A stretch of DNA of 64,000 bases from Epiperipatus broadwayi (lineage: Eukaryota; Onychophora; Udeonychophora; Euonychophora; Peripatidae), in the NCBI GenBank assembly GCA_028023455.1, contig JAQFVV010012490.1, forward strand, positions 562,001-626,000. Direction: 5' to 3'. Shown here one piece after another: positions 23,855 through 34,374 of this stretch. A program made the position numbers and the translations under genes. The notes under the pieces were generated by a model. The model worked only from the letters and a program-made list of their open reading frames with translations. It did no database searches and was not told where the DNA came from. Position 1 is the first letter of the stretch, and each line of letters starts with the position of its first letter.

Positions 23855-26045
23855 TAAGGGATTCGAACTCAGACTTTCATACGACTCTCAACTCTCCATG
23901 CCATCTCATATTGCTGACCCGTCTGATCACACACGTTGAAAAGATAAATAATCACCAATATACATATTTCATGCTAAACCAGCAATCATCAGTTGGTCCA
24001 GATTACTATCTCCACACATATATACTGTAATGGTCAGTTAAATTTTTAAATTACCATTGATTATGGAGGGCGCCACCAGATCACTACGTAACTGAAAAAT
24101 TTGTTTACCATGATCAAAGGTTAAAGAAGATTATGATCGACACCGACCAGACTCAGCGAGATAGCAATAGATCTTAATAAATTGTTCAGATAATCAAGAA
24201 ATAAACTAACAACCAATGTTAGTTAATATAATGTTAAAATTTATTAGGTTTACAATGAGGATTTCAGAGTTTATTAAAATTCAAACATACACAAAAGCAG
24301 AAAACTTTGACCCACCTTCCTTACGGAGCGTGTATGAGATAAAAAAAGCCAATAAACATTTCGGCAGATACACCAATCTTCTCATAGAATGCCAGGAAAG
24401 GAGAAATAACTTTACTTTAGCTCCATTTAAAAAAAAAAATACATTGTTCTTTTCACATTTAAATATTTCCAAAAAAAAAAAAAACTAGTCTTGTAAAGAA
24501 TCAATGAATCAGCACGGACGAGCATTCTCTAGAACATTTAACCTAGAGACATCATATGTCGCAGGACAGCTCATGGATAATTACGTTTAAAATTACCAAG
24601 AATGATCCATTTACAAGAAGAACAATTATAATGTGAAGGTACTATGGCTTCCGTAATTTCAAAAAAAAATCAAAATCCCGGTTTTGGATAAAACCAGGCT
24701 TATTCAATCGAGAAAACATTAGCCCAATGAAGTTACTATATTCTAAATTAATTAAGTGTCACAAAAGTAGACCGGTAAGTAATGAGAAAATAAACAATAT
24801 CTGCTCAATATTTATCAAGAATATAAATTATTCAAATGTGAATCTAAATAGCTAATAAAAGTAATCTGCGATACACGCTCTGCAATATATTAAACTAATA
24901 ATATAAACTTACAAAATATACCATTCAAATTAAAAAATATCTTTACACATTAATAGATAAAAGAATATGTTACGTGATTATGACATGAAAATTTTATACA
25001 ATTGTTACTTTTATATTGAGTGGAGGTTTTTACTAGATTTATGCCCTAGCGAAAATATAAAATAAGTTACCTTATGCTACTAATAAGTTCAGTGAGTACT
25101 CACAGATGGATGCTGGTAAGATTGATTGAACTCTTTAAAATGATTTCTTTTCTTTAGCTGGCAGTGATTGTGAAGGCATGCGGAGAAATCAGTCTTAGTT
25201 CAGGCTTTAATTAGATCATAGTTGGAGAAAATAGCCTGGAGATCAGGATCCGTCTAGAGTGGGTTTAGCAGCACATCCTCGAGGTTTGAACCTGCATGGT
25301 GTAGAAGTTGGCCAACTTGTACAGTGAATACAAACTAATATAGGCTATCCTAAGAATTCGGCTGAAGATTCTTTCGACATATAAGTGAATAAAGTCTCCT
25401 TCATCTGGGTCGCGGAAGCGAACAGCACTACATTCAAAACTATGACAAATCTGCCAATTAAATAAGCATATCTGTAAGCTAATATAAAATAACCATTAGA
25501 TATCGGTTGACAAAAAAAAAAGAGCAAGGTTGTTATTCCAAGAATAATCTAGGTCTTTCCCTAGACTAATTTTAAGTCTCTTCAGAATAAGAATAATCAG
25601 TTCTATCTTTTTGAGTTCTTTTTATGACCTTCTATCTCCCGCGTGATCTTTTTTGTAATTAGAAGTCTTAGCCTAGAGCAAATCTCATTAAAAAAAAAAT
25701 TAATTAATTAAACCTCCGCTCCTTTTAGATAAATAGATTCATATTAAAGCAACAAGAATGCAAATAACTTTCAATAGATAAAACAAAACGTTAGTTTTTC
25801 TTTTTACAAAATAAACTCAAAAGATTTTGAATCCCAATTTTTAAACGGAAACAAATTACAGAAAATAGAATAAATAAGTGCGTGAATATACCTTTCTTAT
25901 GTAAAAAAAAAAAAAATTAAATCTTTAAACTTTTGAGACGGGAAGTATCCAGTTCAATACAATCAGTGTTCAGCTTTATATTAAGATAGCCAATCTTCAT
26001 ACTTTAATGAACAGGCTTCAAACTACTCCAACCCCCAACTCTTCA
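23855..26045 (-). mobile_element. tRNA-like repeat (SINE-type), copy 1, split by an LTR
   Basis: The unit reads ggattcgaactcagactttc...ctccatgccatctcatattgctga...tgttgaaaagataaataatc...gttggtc...ctatctcca...catata, then resumes after the solo LTR (24026-25956) with aatcagtgttcagctttat...ggcttcaaactactccaac to about 26045. On the minus strand gagttcgaatccc is a good polymerase III B box and tggcatggagag a plausible A box, so it is likely a tRNA-derived SINE in minus orientation. Copy 2 (26265-26515) has the same sequence without the interruption. Confidence 0.65.
24026..25956. mobile_element. Solo LTR, 1.93 kb, with 4-bp target duplication
   Basis: Begins tgtaatggtcag and ends tatccagttca, flanked by atac at 24022-24025 and 25957-25960. 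The boundaries are independently confirmed by the uninterrupted second copy of the host repeat at about 26410, where the two flanks are contiguous. TG...CA ends and a 4-bp duplication identify it as an LTR of a Ty3/gypsy-like element. No coding region: the frames at 24216-24488 and 25345-25527 have no domain. Contains the phrase gagggcgccaccag near its left end. Confidence 0.85.
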
Positions 26046-26264
26046 GCCATCCATTTCATTGAAAATCTGATGCTAGAATGTTCAAAAACTCACATTAGTG
26101 CCAAGGTTGTCACCCTACCTATGTTGACGTTAGTTATTCTGATCCCTCATATACTGGAGAATAATCCATTTACATACATATCTGAGGGATGAGCAGACCT
26201 TTAATGCACTATGTTTCAATATGTAATTTAATACATTGTACAGGCTTACACATACCTGCATATA

Positions 26265-26515
26265 TATACTGTAATTCTAACTGACTTTCACAACCCTCAA
26301 CTCTCCATGCCATCTCATATTGCTGACTCATATGTTGAAAAGATAAATAATCACCAACATACGTATTTCATGCTAAATCAGCAATCATCAGTTGGTCAAA
26401 ATTACTATCTCCATACATATAAACAATCGGTGTTCAGCTTTATATTAAAATAGCCAATCTTCATACTTTAATCGACAGGCTTCAAACTAATCCAACCCAC
26501 AACTTGTCAGCAATG
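26265..26515 (-). mobile_element. tRNA-like repeat (SINE-type), copy 2 (uninterrupted)
   Basis: Matches copy 1 closely from attctaactgactttcac (26274) through ccatgccatctcatattgct, ttgaaaagataaataatc and cagcaatcatcagttggtc to ggcttcaaactaatccaac, with no LTR in the middle. The B-box equivalent is degraded here (tctaac in place of tcgaac). It serves as the empty-site reference for the LTR at 24026-25956. Confidence 0.7.
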
Positions 26516-28170
26516 TGGAAAAAGATGATATTCATGTTTTCATTAGACAATAGTATTTTAAATGATTGAAAGGGTAAATTATTATATACTATAACTTCAA
26601 CTCATGCTGCAGAAATGTTAGATTGAGATAGTGCATAAAACCTAATTTATCATGATATTTATATGGATCTATTTTGGAGTTTACAGAGTTTTTGTTTCTG
26701 TATAAAATATAATGTGTGGAGAGAATTATGTCAACCAATTTTTAATAGGAAAAGATTCTTTGAAATGAATTTATATCTCTCACAATAATCTCAGTAATAC
26801 TCATATTCATAATGGATTTATACAGATGCTTTTAATGTTAATATAAGAAGTCATTTATTAAAGGCTGGGGCATTTATATGGTGAATTTATATAATCATTG
26901 TAACTGAAATACAAAATATGTTAAACACCACTGCAATTTTATTAGATCTATCTGTAGTGAATGATCCTGGTTTTCAGATAGCAAATGAACTAGTCCTAAT
27001 TTCCCCAAATAATATATTGAAAGTCTAGATTCTATTATTCCAATTAGAACTATTTCTGTTCTAAAAAAACATGAGTAATCTCATAAAGTTTTAACATTCC
27101 ATTCCAATATTATGAATTTGTGGATAGTTTTATTGAATCATTATATGGAATTGTCAGAAATTTGTGAAGTGTTTTTTTTAACATTTTTAAATTATCTGCC
27201 GCAGAATTGTTATCCTTTTCAGTATATCCACTCCTGTGACATATATGAACTGTTCTTGTGTAAGTGGAGAATTTATTATCAGAATTTTCCTAGTCAATAT
27301 ACTGAATTAGTATTTCCTAAGGATTGTATCCTGGAGATGAGTTATTATATTTGGGTTTTTTTTGATAGTATATATGAAAATGTTTATTGAAAGTTTCTTC
27401 TTAGTATTGGGAATTCATTTTTTGTTTATATATTTAATTAAATTCTTTATTTATTGGAATGGCATTTATTTTTATTTTTCATTACTAATTGGAAATTGTC
27501 TTCTTTTCCTGAAGAGGTGTCAGTGTTTTCTTGCTCATTTGTGTTGTAATCCTTTTTCCGATTCCCCTGATAAATTGATACTAGAAGTAATCACATCAAG
27601 AGGCATTATTTTTTCCACTTATATTTGTTCCTGTGGAGTGTCATTAATAAGACTTCAATGCATTCACCTTGAATATGGTATTGCTAATTTGTGGTTGTTT
27701 AAAAGTTATTTGATCTGTTTTTTCATTAGCTAAATGTAATCTGATTGTATTTTCTTGTATTGACACTGCTTTCCTAAACAAACTGATGACTTCTAGAATT
27801 TTTTAGCCCACAATTTTTAGAAAATCCATCTGGGCAATCCTTGATGAGATGATTCCTGGATTTGCAATAAAAGCTTAGACAATATATCAATAGTGTGAAG
27901 TTGGTACATCTAGTAGTTGAATGATTTTATCCAATAAGATGTTAAACAGTACAGTGTTGATTAATAATGGTATTATTGCTCTGGAGTAAACCACCTTCCC
28001 CCAGTATATGACTAAAAACAACCTAAATGTTGAACAAATGGTGAAGATTATCAAGATATAACAAATTTAATTTAACAATTCCAATGACAATTTTGAAAAA
28101 TTTCCAAAAATTCATAAATGAAAGACATTGATTATAGCATTAACAGACTTAAACATTACAGTAGTCATGT
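26516..28170. other. AT-rich region with two small plus frames, unresolved
   Basis: Plus-strand open frames at 27112-27390 and 27362-27733 overlap, are rich in Phe/Leu/Tyr/Ile as expected for translated AT-rich DNA, and show no family I recognise. On the minus strand near 27830-27880 the phrase FYCKSRNHLIKDC fits three of four ligands of a CCHC zinc knuckle (first Cys replaced by Ser), hinting at a decayed Gag or LINE ORF1 whose antisense produced those frames. I do not call a gene. Confidence 0.4.
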
Positions 28171-28171
28171 A

Positions 28172-28985
28172 TTTACCTTGCTATGACGTCATTATGCTCA
28201 ACATTGTTTCTGCCGGTAAGCGTCGTCGGAAGATTACATGAACATTGTCATGGCAATGAAGATCCTGAGATGACTAATCCGAGAGATTTGATTTTTTGAC
28301 CCGTGAGATTTGATTTTTTTTCTTCTAAAAACAGATAACTTTTTTTTAAAAAAGTTTAAGTTTATAAACATTTTATTGTATATGTGTGTGAGACTATCCC
28401 AGGAATTGAAATTTTTATACCAATGCATTTAAATAGTTTTTAACTGAGAATATTTCAAATTTATATTATTAATTTAAAAGAGTTGTAATGCTTCTTTAAT
28501 AAATCTATTGCATTATGTTTTCTCTCGCATATATATGTAAGTGGTTACACACATATAATAATGTTCAAACAATTTAATTATAACATTTTATTAATTTTAA
28601 ATTTATAACTGCATATACATTATACGCATATAGACATTACATATCAAAATAAATTTTTTTGATTATATACGTGGACTGTGAGGGTTCGAACTGGTGGAAA
28701 AGATACTAACTACAATAGAACATAGTAGGTGAAATGGGATAATGGCTAAATAATACCGTTTCAAGCAGAACCAAAAAAAAAAAAATGTAATAAGTTTTAA
28801 ATTTATTGTTTTTTTTTTACAAAAGTGAAATCAAAATCTTGTGTTCTTTGACATAACATCTCCATGTGATATGCGGACAAATTTTAGCGATTAACTTTAT
28901 CCGCAAATCACTAGGTGACATTATCTTAAAGATCGGAAGATTATAGTAGTACGCCTTCAGGGTAATGACGTCATAGCAAGGTAAA
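28172..28985. mobile_element. Non-autonomous TA-flanked DNA transposon (MITE), 814 bp
   Basis: Terminal inverted repeats of at least 22 bp: left tttaccttgctatgacgtca at 28172, right its complement ending at 28985, with TA immediately outside both ends (28170-28171, 28986-28987). A second inverted phrase (cggaagatta) lies further in on both sides. TIRs with TA duplications are typical of the Tc1/mariner group. No transposase frame; the small minus frames at 28234-28428 and 28817-29002 lack domains. Confidence 0.75.
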
Positions 28986-29286
28986 TATGTGATTACCAAC
29001 ACTACAATTATGAATTTCCCTACAGATGAGTTTTACAAATTTCTTACTGACAATAAAATATGAGGGATGCTTTATAAGGCACTAGATCACTCTAATAATA
29101 GATACTTAGTACTAGAGTTTAACAACTTAACTCAAAAAGAGTTATTCCAAAAGCATGTTTATTTTATCAATGATAAAATTGTCTGCTATATTGGACATTA
29201 ACAGATAATCAAACTAGCAGACCCAATTAAAAAGTGTCATGTAAATTTCACAAGTCAAGATCTTCAAAGCATACTCATAATTAACA

Positions 29287-29585
29287 ATACAAGTCTGGAG
29301 ACAGTATCTCACTTTTAACATCTTGATTGTAATAATTAAATAAGATTTAATATGTAAACTTTAAATTAAACATAACTCAGTTATATGTGAACAAAGGGAG
29401 TAAATCACTTCTTGATTCCTTTGTTCAATATTTAGAGTGCTTTTAAATCATAGCCTGAGGAAGTGATTTACTCCCATTGCTTACATATACATTGAGATAT
29501 GTTTAATTTAAAGTTCATATATTAAATTTTGTTTAATTATTACAATGAAGATGTTAAAAGTGAGCTGCTGTCTCCAGCTTGTATA
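29287..29585. repeat. 299-bp fold-back element
   Basis: Arms 29287-29411 and 29460-29585 are inverted copies (for example gggagtaaatcacttc near the loop, cacttttaacatctt near the ends) around a 48-bp loop (ttgattcctttgttc...). No coding capacity. Confidence 0.85.
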
Positions 29586-29707
29586 ACTAATTATAAGTGT
29601 CATATTCTATCTGGTTAATAAATTAATTTCACTGTAAATTACCACCAATGTTGACAAAAGTATGCTTATAAATATTAGAGCTACCAAGAATAGGTAGAGG
29701 TAGATTC

Positions 29708-29822
29708 ATTCTATTCTTGATTCCTTTGTTCACATTTAGTGCTTTTAAGTCATAGCCTGGGAGAGTGATTTACTCCCTTCATTTACATATAGATTGAGCT
29801 ATGTTTAATTTAAAGTTTTAAG
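29708..29822. repeat. Partial second copy of the 299-bp fold-back
   Basis: Repeats the loop and the right arm of the preceding element (cttgattcctttgttcac ... gtgatttactccc ... gtttaatttaaagtt) in the same orientation; the left arm is absent. Confidence 0.8.
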
Positions 29823-30335
29823 ATTATTAATAATAGTTTTTAATTACGGAATTTGACTGATTATTTTCAATTAAATTAATTTCATTTTTAGTATTAGTGT
29901 CATGTACAATTGCATAAGTATTTTTATTTTCATTTTCAAATTTTTTAGAGATAATACCATCAGACTGCCTGAAGCTAGTTTCTGAAATAGTTAGGTTTTT
30001 AAAGTTTCATCTACTGTTCTCTGATCAATATCAAAAGTAAAACTTGCTTTTACAAAATCTGAAAGATCTTAGGCTTATTTTTGTAATTTACATTTGTTAT
30101 ACTTTTATTTTAATTAAAATTAAGACTGGAATCTTCTAAAATTAAGTTATTTGATATTATTTACATTGAAGTTTAAGCTAGAACTTTCTAGCATTAAAAA
30201 AAAAAAACTTTCAATATCTACAATTATTAACAAAAATATCCCTTTAAAAGAGCTTATCTTGTAGCAAAAGTTAACTATATTCACTGGTACAATTTTCACT
30301 GTCAAACTCAATAAAATTGCTATAAAAACTGCTTC
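29823..30335. other. AT-rich spacer, nothing recognised
   Basis: No frame, repeat or RNA signal that I can support. Confidence 0.6.
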
Positions 30336-30352
30336 AAAGAGGAATTAATTTG

Positions 30353-30454
30353 TCAAGCATTGGTGGTCGAGAGGTCAGCGCCGCCTGCTTTCCAAGCAGT
30401 TGTCCCGGGTTAGCGGGTTCGCTTCCCGGCTGATGCTATGACACATGAGAAAAA
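30353..30454 (+). mobile_element. tRNA-derived SINE, 102 bp, with 17-bp target duplication
   Basis: Flanked by identical 17-bp copies of aaagaggaattaatttg (30336-30352 and 30455-30471). The body folds as a tRNA: acceptor agcattgg/ctgatgct, D arm ggtcgagaggtcagcgcc, anticodon arm cctgc-tttccaa-gcagt (anticodon triplet TCC), an extended variable region, and T arm cggg-ttcgctt-cccg with a good B box. The tail is tatgacacatgag followed by A7. The long variable region and D arm look class II (Ser/Leu-like), while the anticodon triplet and acceptor resemble tRNA-Gly, so the parent tRNA is uncertain. Polymerase III transcription and LINE-driven retroposition are inferred. Confidence 0.85.
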
Positions 30455-30479
30455 AAAGAGGAATTAATTTGAAACTGAT

Positions 30480-31130
30480 GCACTATGACTTCTTATACGG
30501 AGTCAGGAATCTTTCAGCAACTATGCCCAAAAAAACCTGTTAGCCACTTTGACTTCCTTTTCCATTCCCTACACCAAGTTTTCCATATTCTTCTCTATCC
30601 TGCTCCATCCCATTTCCACAACATAATCTTTATCAATTCCATGCTCTTTGTATTTAAAACCCTCTTATCTTTTCCCAAACCCAGCATAAAAACCAATAAG
30701 CCACTTTCTATATCATCACTTTGTTCATATTTATTCTTCCAGCACTTCATTTGTACCTTTTCTGCTTTCAGACATTTACATTCAATTAACAGATGCCTAA
30801 TATTTTCTATGCATTCCTTACACAACTTGCAGACTAAATCACCCATATTTTTCCATTTATGTGTATATTCCCTTGTTGCTAAAGATCCCGTTTGAGCCTT
30901 AAACAGTAAACTACTTTCCTTGCTATTATCATAAATTAACTCACGCCCAATATTCTGTTCTATAAATATTTAAACTCTTTTTACTCTCCAACTCCCTATT
31001 TTTAATTAATGCATCTATTCTACTATCACATTCCTTAACACTATAATACTCAACAATTCTCCTAAGCTGACTTTCTCTGAAAAGCGCGACCTAGAAACTC
31101 CATGATCACAATATTTGTGAATATTAATTT
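30480..31130 (-). pseudogene. LINE reverse transcriptase C-terminal fragment
   Basis: Minus strand: LLFKAQTGSLATREYTHKW (about 30845-30905) is the stretch preceding the C-terminal Cys/His motif in LINE polymerases, and CKLCKECIENIRHLLIEC (about 30780-30833) is that motif (C-x2-C ... H ... C). The open frame 30595-30846 covers it. Upstream, YYSVKECDSRIDALIKN (about 31000-31055) continues after a frameshift. No endonuclease or catalytic RT block is present, so this is a 5'-truncated 3' fragment, the usual outcome of incomplete target-primed reverse transcription. The SINE at 30353-30454 lies right at its 3' side. The plus-strand frame 30485-30895 is its antisense shadow. Confidence 0.8.
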
Positions 31131-31409
31131 CAACAATATTTTAAAGAATAATATATTTATTTTTGCATTTTCCATATATAATTCTGGGATGTTTTCTGAA
31201 TACTAACTCTTTACAGTTAGTCCATTGTATATCACATATTATTAGTAATGAAAACAAAAATATTTAATAATTTTTGTTGTATATTTGCATATATATATTA
31301 TATGGATACTAACAAAATAAGTAACAAAAAGAAATTTAATAACAACAAAAATTACAATAAGGGATTATAATTCAAACCTAAATCGAAAACTTTGCATGCG
31401 AAAATATAT

Positions 31410-32435
31410 TTGTAAAATAATATAGGCGCTATTGCACCTGACCGCAAAGCTACTTTACAGTTTGTGCTTTATAAATTAAATATTATTTACATACGTTACT
31501 GCAAGTTATAACATCTAAAAACTACTGTATAGTAAATCGTAGGATTTCATGCTGTATGTTTGTAATTTAAGGCCAGTGAATTAAATGTGAAAATGTTTGA
31601 AGATTCATGCTTTCAAATTTAAGTACTTCAGACTGGCTTGGATATATAGAAAGACAAGTAAAGAGAAGAGTGGACACTCTCTTCTAGTTAAATTCTGTCT
31701 TGTATTTACGATTTGATCACTATTAATAACACCCGATTGGCTAATAAGTGCGAAAGGTTTGCAGTCTCTCAGTTTAATTTAAAAACAAAATAAAATTATA
31801 TTACTCTGCAAGCGCTTTCAAGAGACGTGCTCTCATCTTCATAGCTCTGAGTGAATTAATTATATGCAAATTATGCAAAGTTCAAAGGTTAATTACTCCA
31901 TTTCTTTGAGATCACGAAGCACGTATCTTTGCGGTTGATCCATCGCAATGAAGCAGGCCTCCTTAACTTTTCTTTTTACATCATACCTTTCTCTGCAGAC
32001 CAGGTTGACATCTTGTGGTTCACACCAGTGTCCTGTTAGTGTCTGATGAAGTGCAAAAATAGAATAACGTGATGGATCTGACTGAGCTTTGATGTATGCA
32101 TATGTGTTGTACTAATCTGCTTTCCATTGCTACCTTGATTTCCCCATAATATGAGGCTCTACAATTTGCATGAGTGCATGCAATATTATAAATGGTTTGA
32201 GCCGGTGTTAGTTTATCTTTCGTGTTGTTAAATAATCTGTTAGAACTGGGGGGGATGGGAACGACGAAAAGTTAGTTGAAACTGTCTGTTAAAAATTGTA
32301 TAAAATTTATTATGTAAATTAGAAATGTATGGCAACAGCAGCCTCTTGAAAGTGCTTGCAAAGTAATATAATTTTATTTTGGCTTGCTTTGCGGTCAGTT
32401 GCAATAGTGCCTATATTATTTTACAAATAAGGGAT
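31410..32435 (-). mobile_element. Penelope-like element 2, truncated, with inverted terminal segments
   Basis: Outer inverted repeats (tgtaaaataatatagg... at 31410-31452 and its complement at 32389-32433, both containing the gaccgcaaagc phrase) and inner ones (aaaataaaattatattact...gcgctttcaagag at 31786-31834 and its complement at 32345-32388) enclose a GIY-YIG coding remnant on the minus strand. Just past the stop codon (31811-31850, minus) lies GAAGATGA-GAG-CACGT-CTC-TTGAAAGC, a small hairpin in the position where Penelope-like elements carry hammerhead motifs; it lacks a canonical CUGAUGA. Inverted terminal pieces are known for this class. Confidence 0.75.
31893..32235 (-). pseudogene. 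GIY-YIG endonuclease domain of Penelope-like element 2
   Basis: Minus strand: QTIYNIACTHANCRASYYGE (about 32130-32190) holds the I-Y and Y-Y-G signature that this family uses for GIY...YIG, with the Cys/His residues of the CCHH insert typical of Penelope-like elements; MESRLVQHI gives the conserved R-L-x-Q-H. After one frameshift, SIFALHQTLTGHWCEP and KVKEACFIAMDQP supply the later His and the catalytic Glu block. The frame ends at 31893-31895. The reverse transcriptase part is missing. Such endonucleases nick target DNA during Penelope retrotransposition. One frameshift separates it from an intact domain. Confidence 0.85.
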
Positions 32436-33641
32436 TATTAATGCTAACTAACATGAATTTAGCACTGACCCTAGCAACAAAATATCATCAACAGCTATAT
32501 TGACTGCTTGGCACACAAACAAATAAAACTCTATTTATATAAATCATTATTGGGTTAATCTCTGACTCCAACAGTCTATCGCTCAAATCTGGCAGAATAC
32601 AAATTTAACAAATAAATATATTCACAGCTCATTCTGTGTTTTCTCCTATAGAGCCCATTAGGCATATAAAAACAAAATAAGATCCGTGCGATTTGTTTTA
32701 GTCCCTAACCGGCTATTGGCGCTTTCAGAGGTACAGTCTCTGGGATTGCTTCCCTTGTTGTACGAATTGCCTGTTGCTTCTGGACAGTTTCAGCCCTGTT
32801 CTAACTCCAGCCAGCTCCAAAAAATCAATACAGTTCACAGTTAAACAAATTCGTAATAAATTCTGCAAAAGCAAAAAACTCCCTGTCATACTTTCTGTAC
32901 ATGCTATTTATATCTCTCACTGATTTCCGGTTTTAATTTTTGATCACTATCTTATTTCCTCACATATCAATCAGTCTGTTTTCCCTCTGGTATTTTTAAT
33001 TTGTCTTTTTCAACTTCAATTGTTTTAAGAAAATATTTCTTATTAGTAAATCTCTCTTATCATTTATAAAGCAGGATTTCTTATTATTTGTTTTATGCAA
33101 TTAATTTCTATTGTTTACTTTACGCAAATATTTCTTAACATTTATATTAAATTCATTTAACTTTCAATAGTATGCTAATTAATTTTATTCTCATTTGCCT
33201 TAACTTTATCTGGTAGCTATCTATTAAATATATTTCTCTAAATATATTTTCTTTGCTTTATCTTTTTCTGGGGTAAAGCACATGTTATTTAGTTCTATAA
33301 GTATTGGATTTAAATATTAGTACAAAACATACCAGTTTTATAATTCCTTTAAATAATAGACAAATATAAAAATAAAAGACTAAAAATTTGTGTTTATTTA
33401 TAACAGTAACTACTGTATAATTAAATTTTTCTTTAAATTGAAAAAATAAACCACTTTGAATACAGAGCTACAAGCACATGCTAATACATTGCAGCCATTT
33501 TTTTTTGTAAGATATAGCAATTAATTTTTTTTTTTTTTAGATCAATTACAGTAAGACTGCTTGGGTTAAACTTCATAAATTTAGTTTATTAGTAATTATT
33601 CTGTTAATAATAATAATTAAATCATTTTATTGCTTGGGAAT
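32436..33641. other. Intergenic DNA, no gene seen
   Basis: Moderately AT-rich, with a C/T-rich stretch at about 32700-32900 that carries no open frame. No repeat boundary detected. Confidence 0.5.
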
Positions 33642-33715
33642 TGGCTGTGAGCCATGGACCTTGAGCTCCATAATCTGCCATTCTACCACTGCACCAAATT
33701 ATGCAGTGCATTATA
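33642..33715 (-). repeat. tRNA-like SINE relic
   Basis: On the minus strand tggtagaatgg fits a polymerase III A box exactly and aaggtccatggctc sits about 30 nt downstream where a B box is expected, though it is degraded. Too decayed to name the parent tRNA and not a functional tRNA gene. Confidence 0.4.
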
Positions 33716-34227
33716 TTATTTACAAAGTATGTCTCTGCATATAAAAATGATCTAAATTAACAAACATCAACTTTAAAATAACTACAAGATCTTAAAAGCA
33801 AGAAAGGTTACATAGATTTTTTAAAAAGTAAAAAAAAAAAAAACGAAAATTTCTAGCAACATTTTAAAATAGCACAAACATATCATGCACTTTAATAATA
33901 TAAATACATGCTAGATGACTCTTAACATTGAATAAAGAGACAAGTAGATAAAAATTCTTAAATAAAAAAATAATAAAAGCAATGTCCAAAGTTTTTAATT
34001 TATTTACTTAATTATAGTTAAATTTAATAATGACTTTAGAAAGTACCTATAGAAAATTGTATATTTTCTTTATTACTATTCAAAATACAAATATATAATT
34101 TTCTTATTTAAAAAGCAATTGAAAAAAATGTTAGATGAAAAAGAAAAATTAATGAGAGATAACTTGACATTCTCAAGGACATTCCAATTAACAGCATTCA
34201 TTATGCATATGTTGGTTCTGTGCCTAC

Positions 34228-34374
34228 CTTTGATCAGAGTTGAGGATTTGGAATGCAGAAGCTCTGCAGATGTGACTGAAAAATTTTCTACTCTAGGAAC
34301 CCCATCCTGCACACTATATACATAATTCTTTACAAGGACTTCAGTTTGGACTACAGACGGTTGTTCAGTAACAT
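34228..34374 (-). CDS. Probable internal exon of an unidentified host gene
   Basis: A 147-bp stretch open on the minus strand and clearly richer in G+C than its surroundings. It is bounded by a good acceptor (pyrimidine tract, then ttattag with no intervening AG) at 34374/34375 and a good donor (AAAG|gtaggc) at 34228/34227. Length is a multiple of three; it enters with two bases of a split codon and leaves with one. It encodes about 48 residues, beginning VTEQPSVVQTEVLVKNYVYS and ending LHSKSSTLIK. I do not recognise the family. No partner exon could be identified in the window, so the rest of the gene either lies outside or is separated by very long introns. It is not repeated elsewhere here, which argues against a transposon. 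The larger frame 34076-34423 simply contains it. Confidence 0.55.

Noticed and set aside
27112-27733. Two overlapping plus-strand open frames of 92 and 123 residues
   Set aside because: Composition (Phe, Leu, Tyr, Ile, Cys) is that of translated AT-rich DNA, no domain or splice context, and the opposite strand shows a possible decayed zinc knuckle, so they look like antisense shadows.
30485-30895. Plus-strand frame of 136 residues
   Set aside because: Antisense of the LINE C-terminal frame at 30595-30846, which has the recognisable Cys/His motif.
34119-34325. Plus-strand frame of 68 residues
   Set aside because: It overlaps the minus-strand exon 34228-34374, whose splice signals and composition are better.
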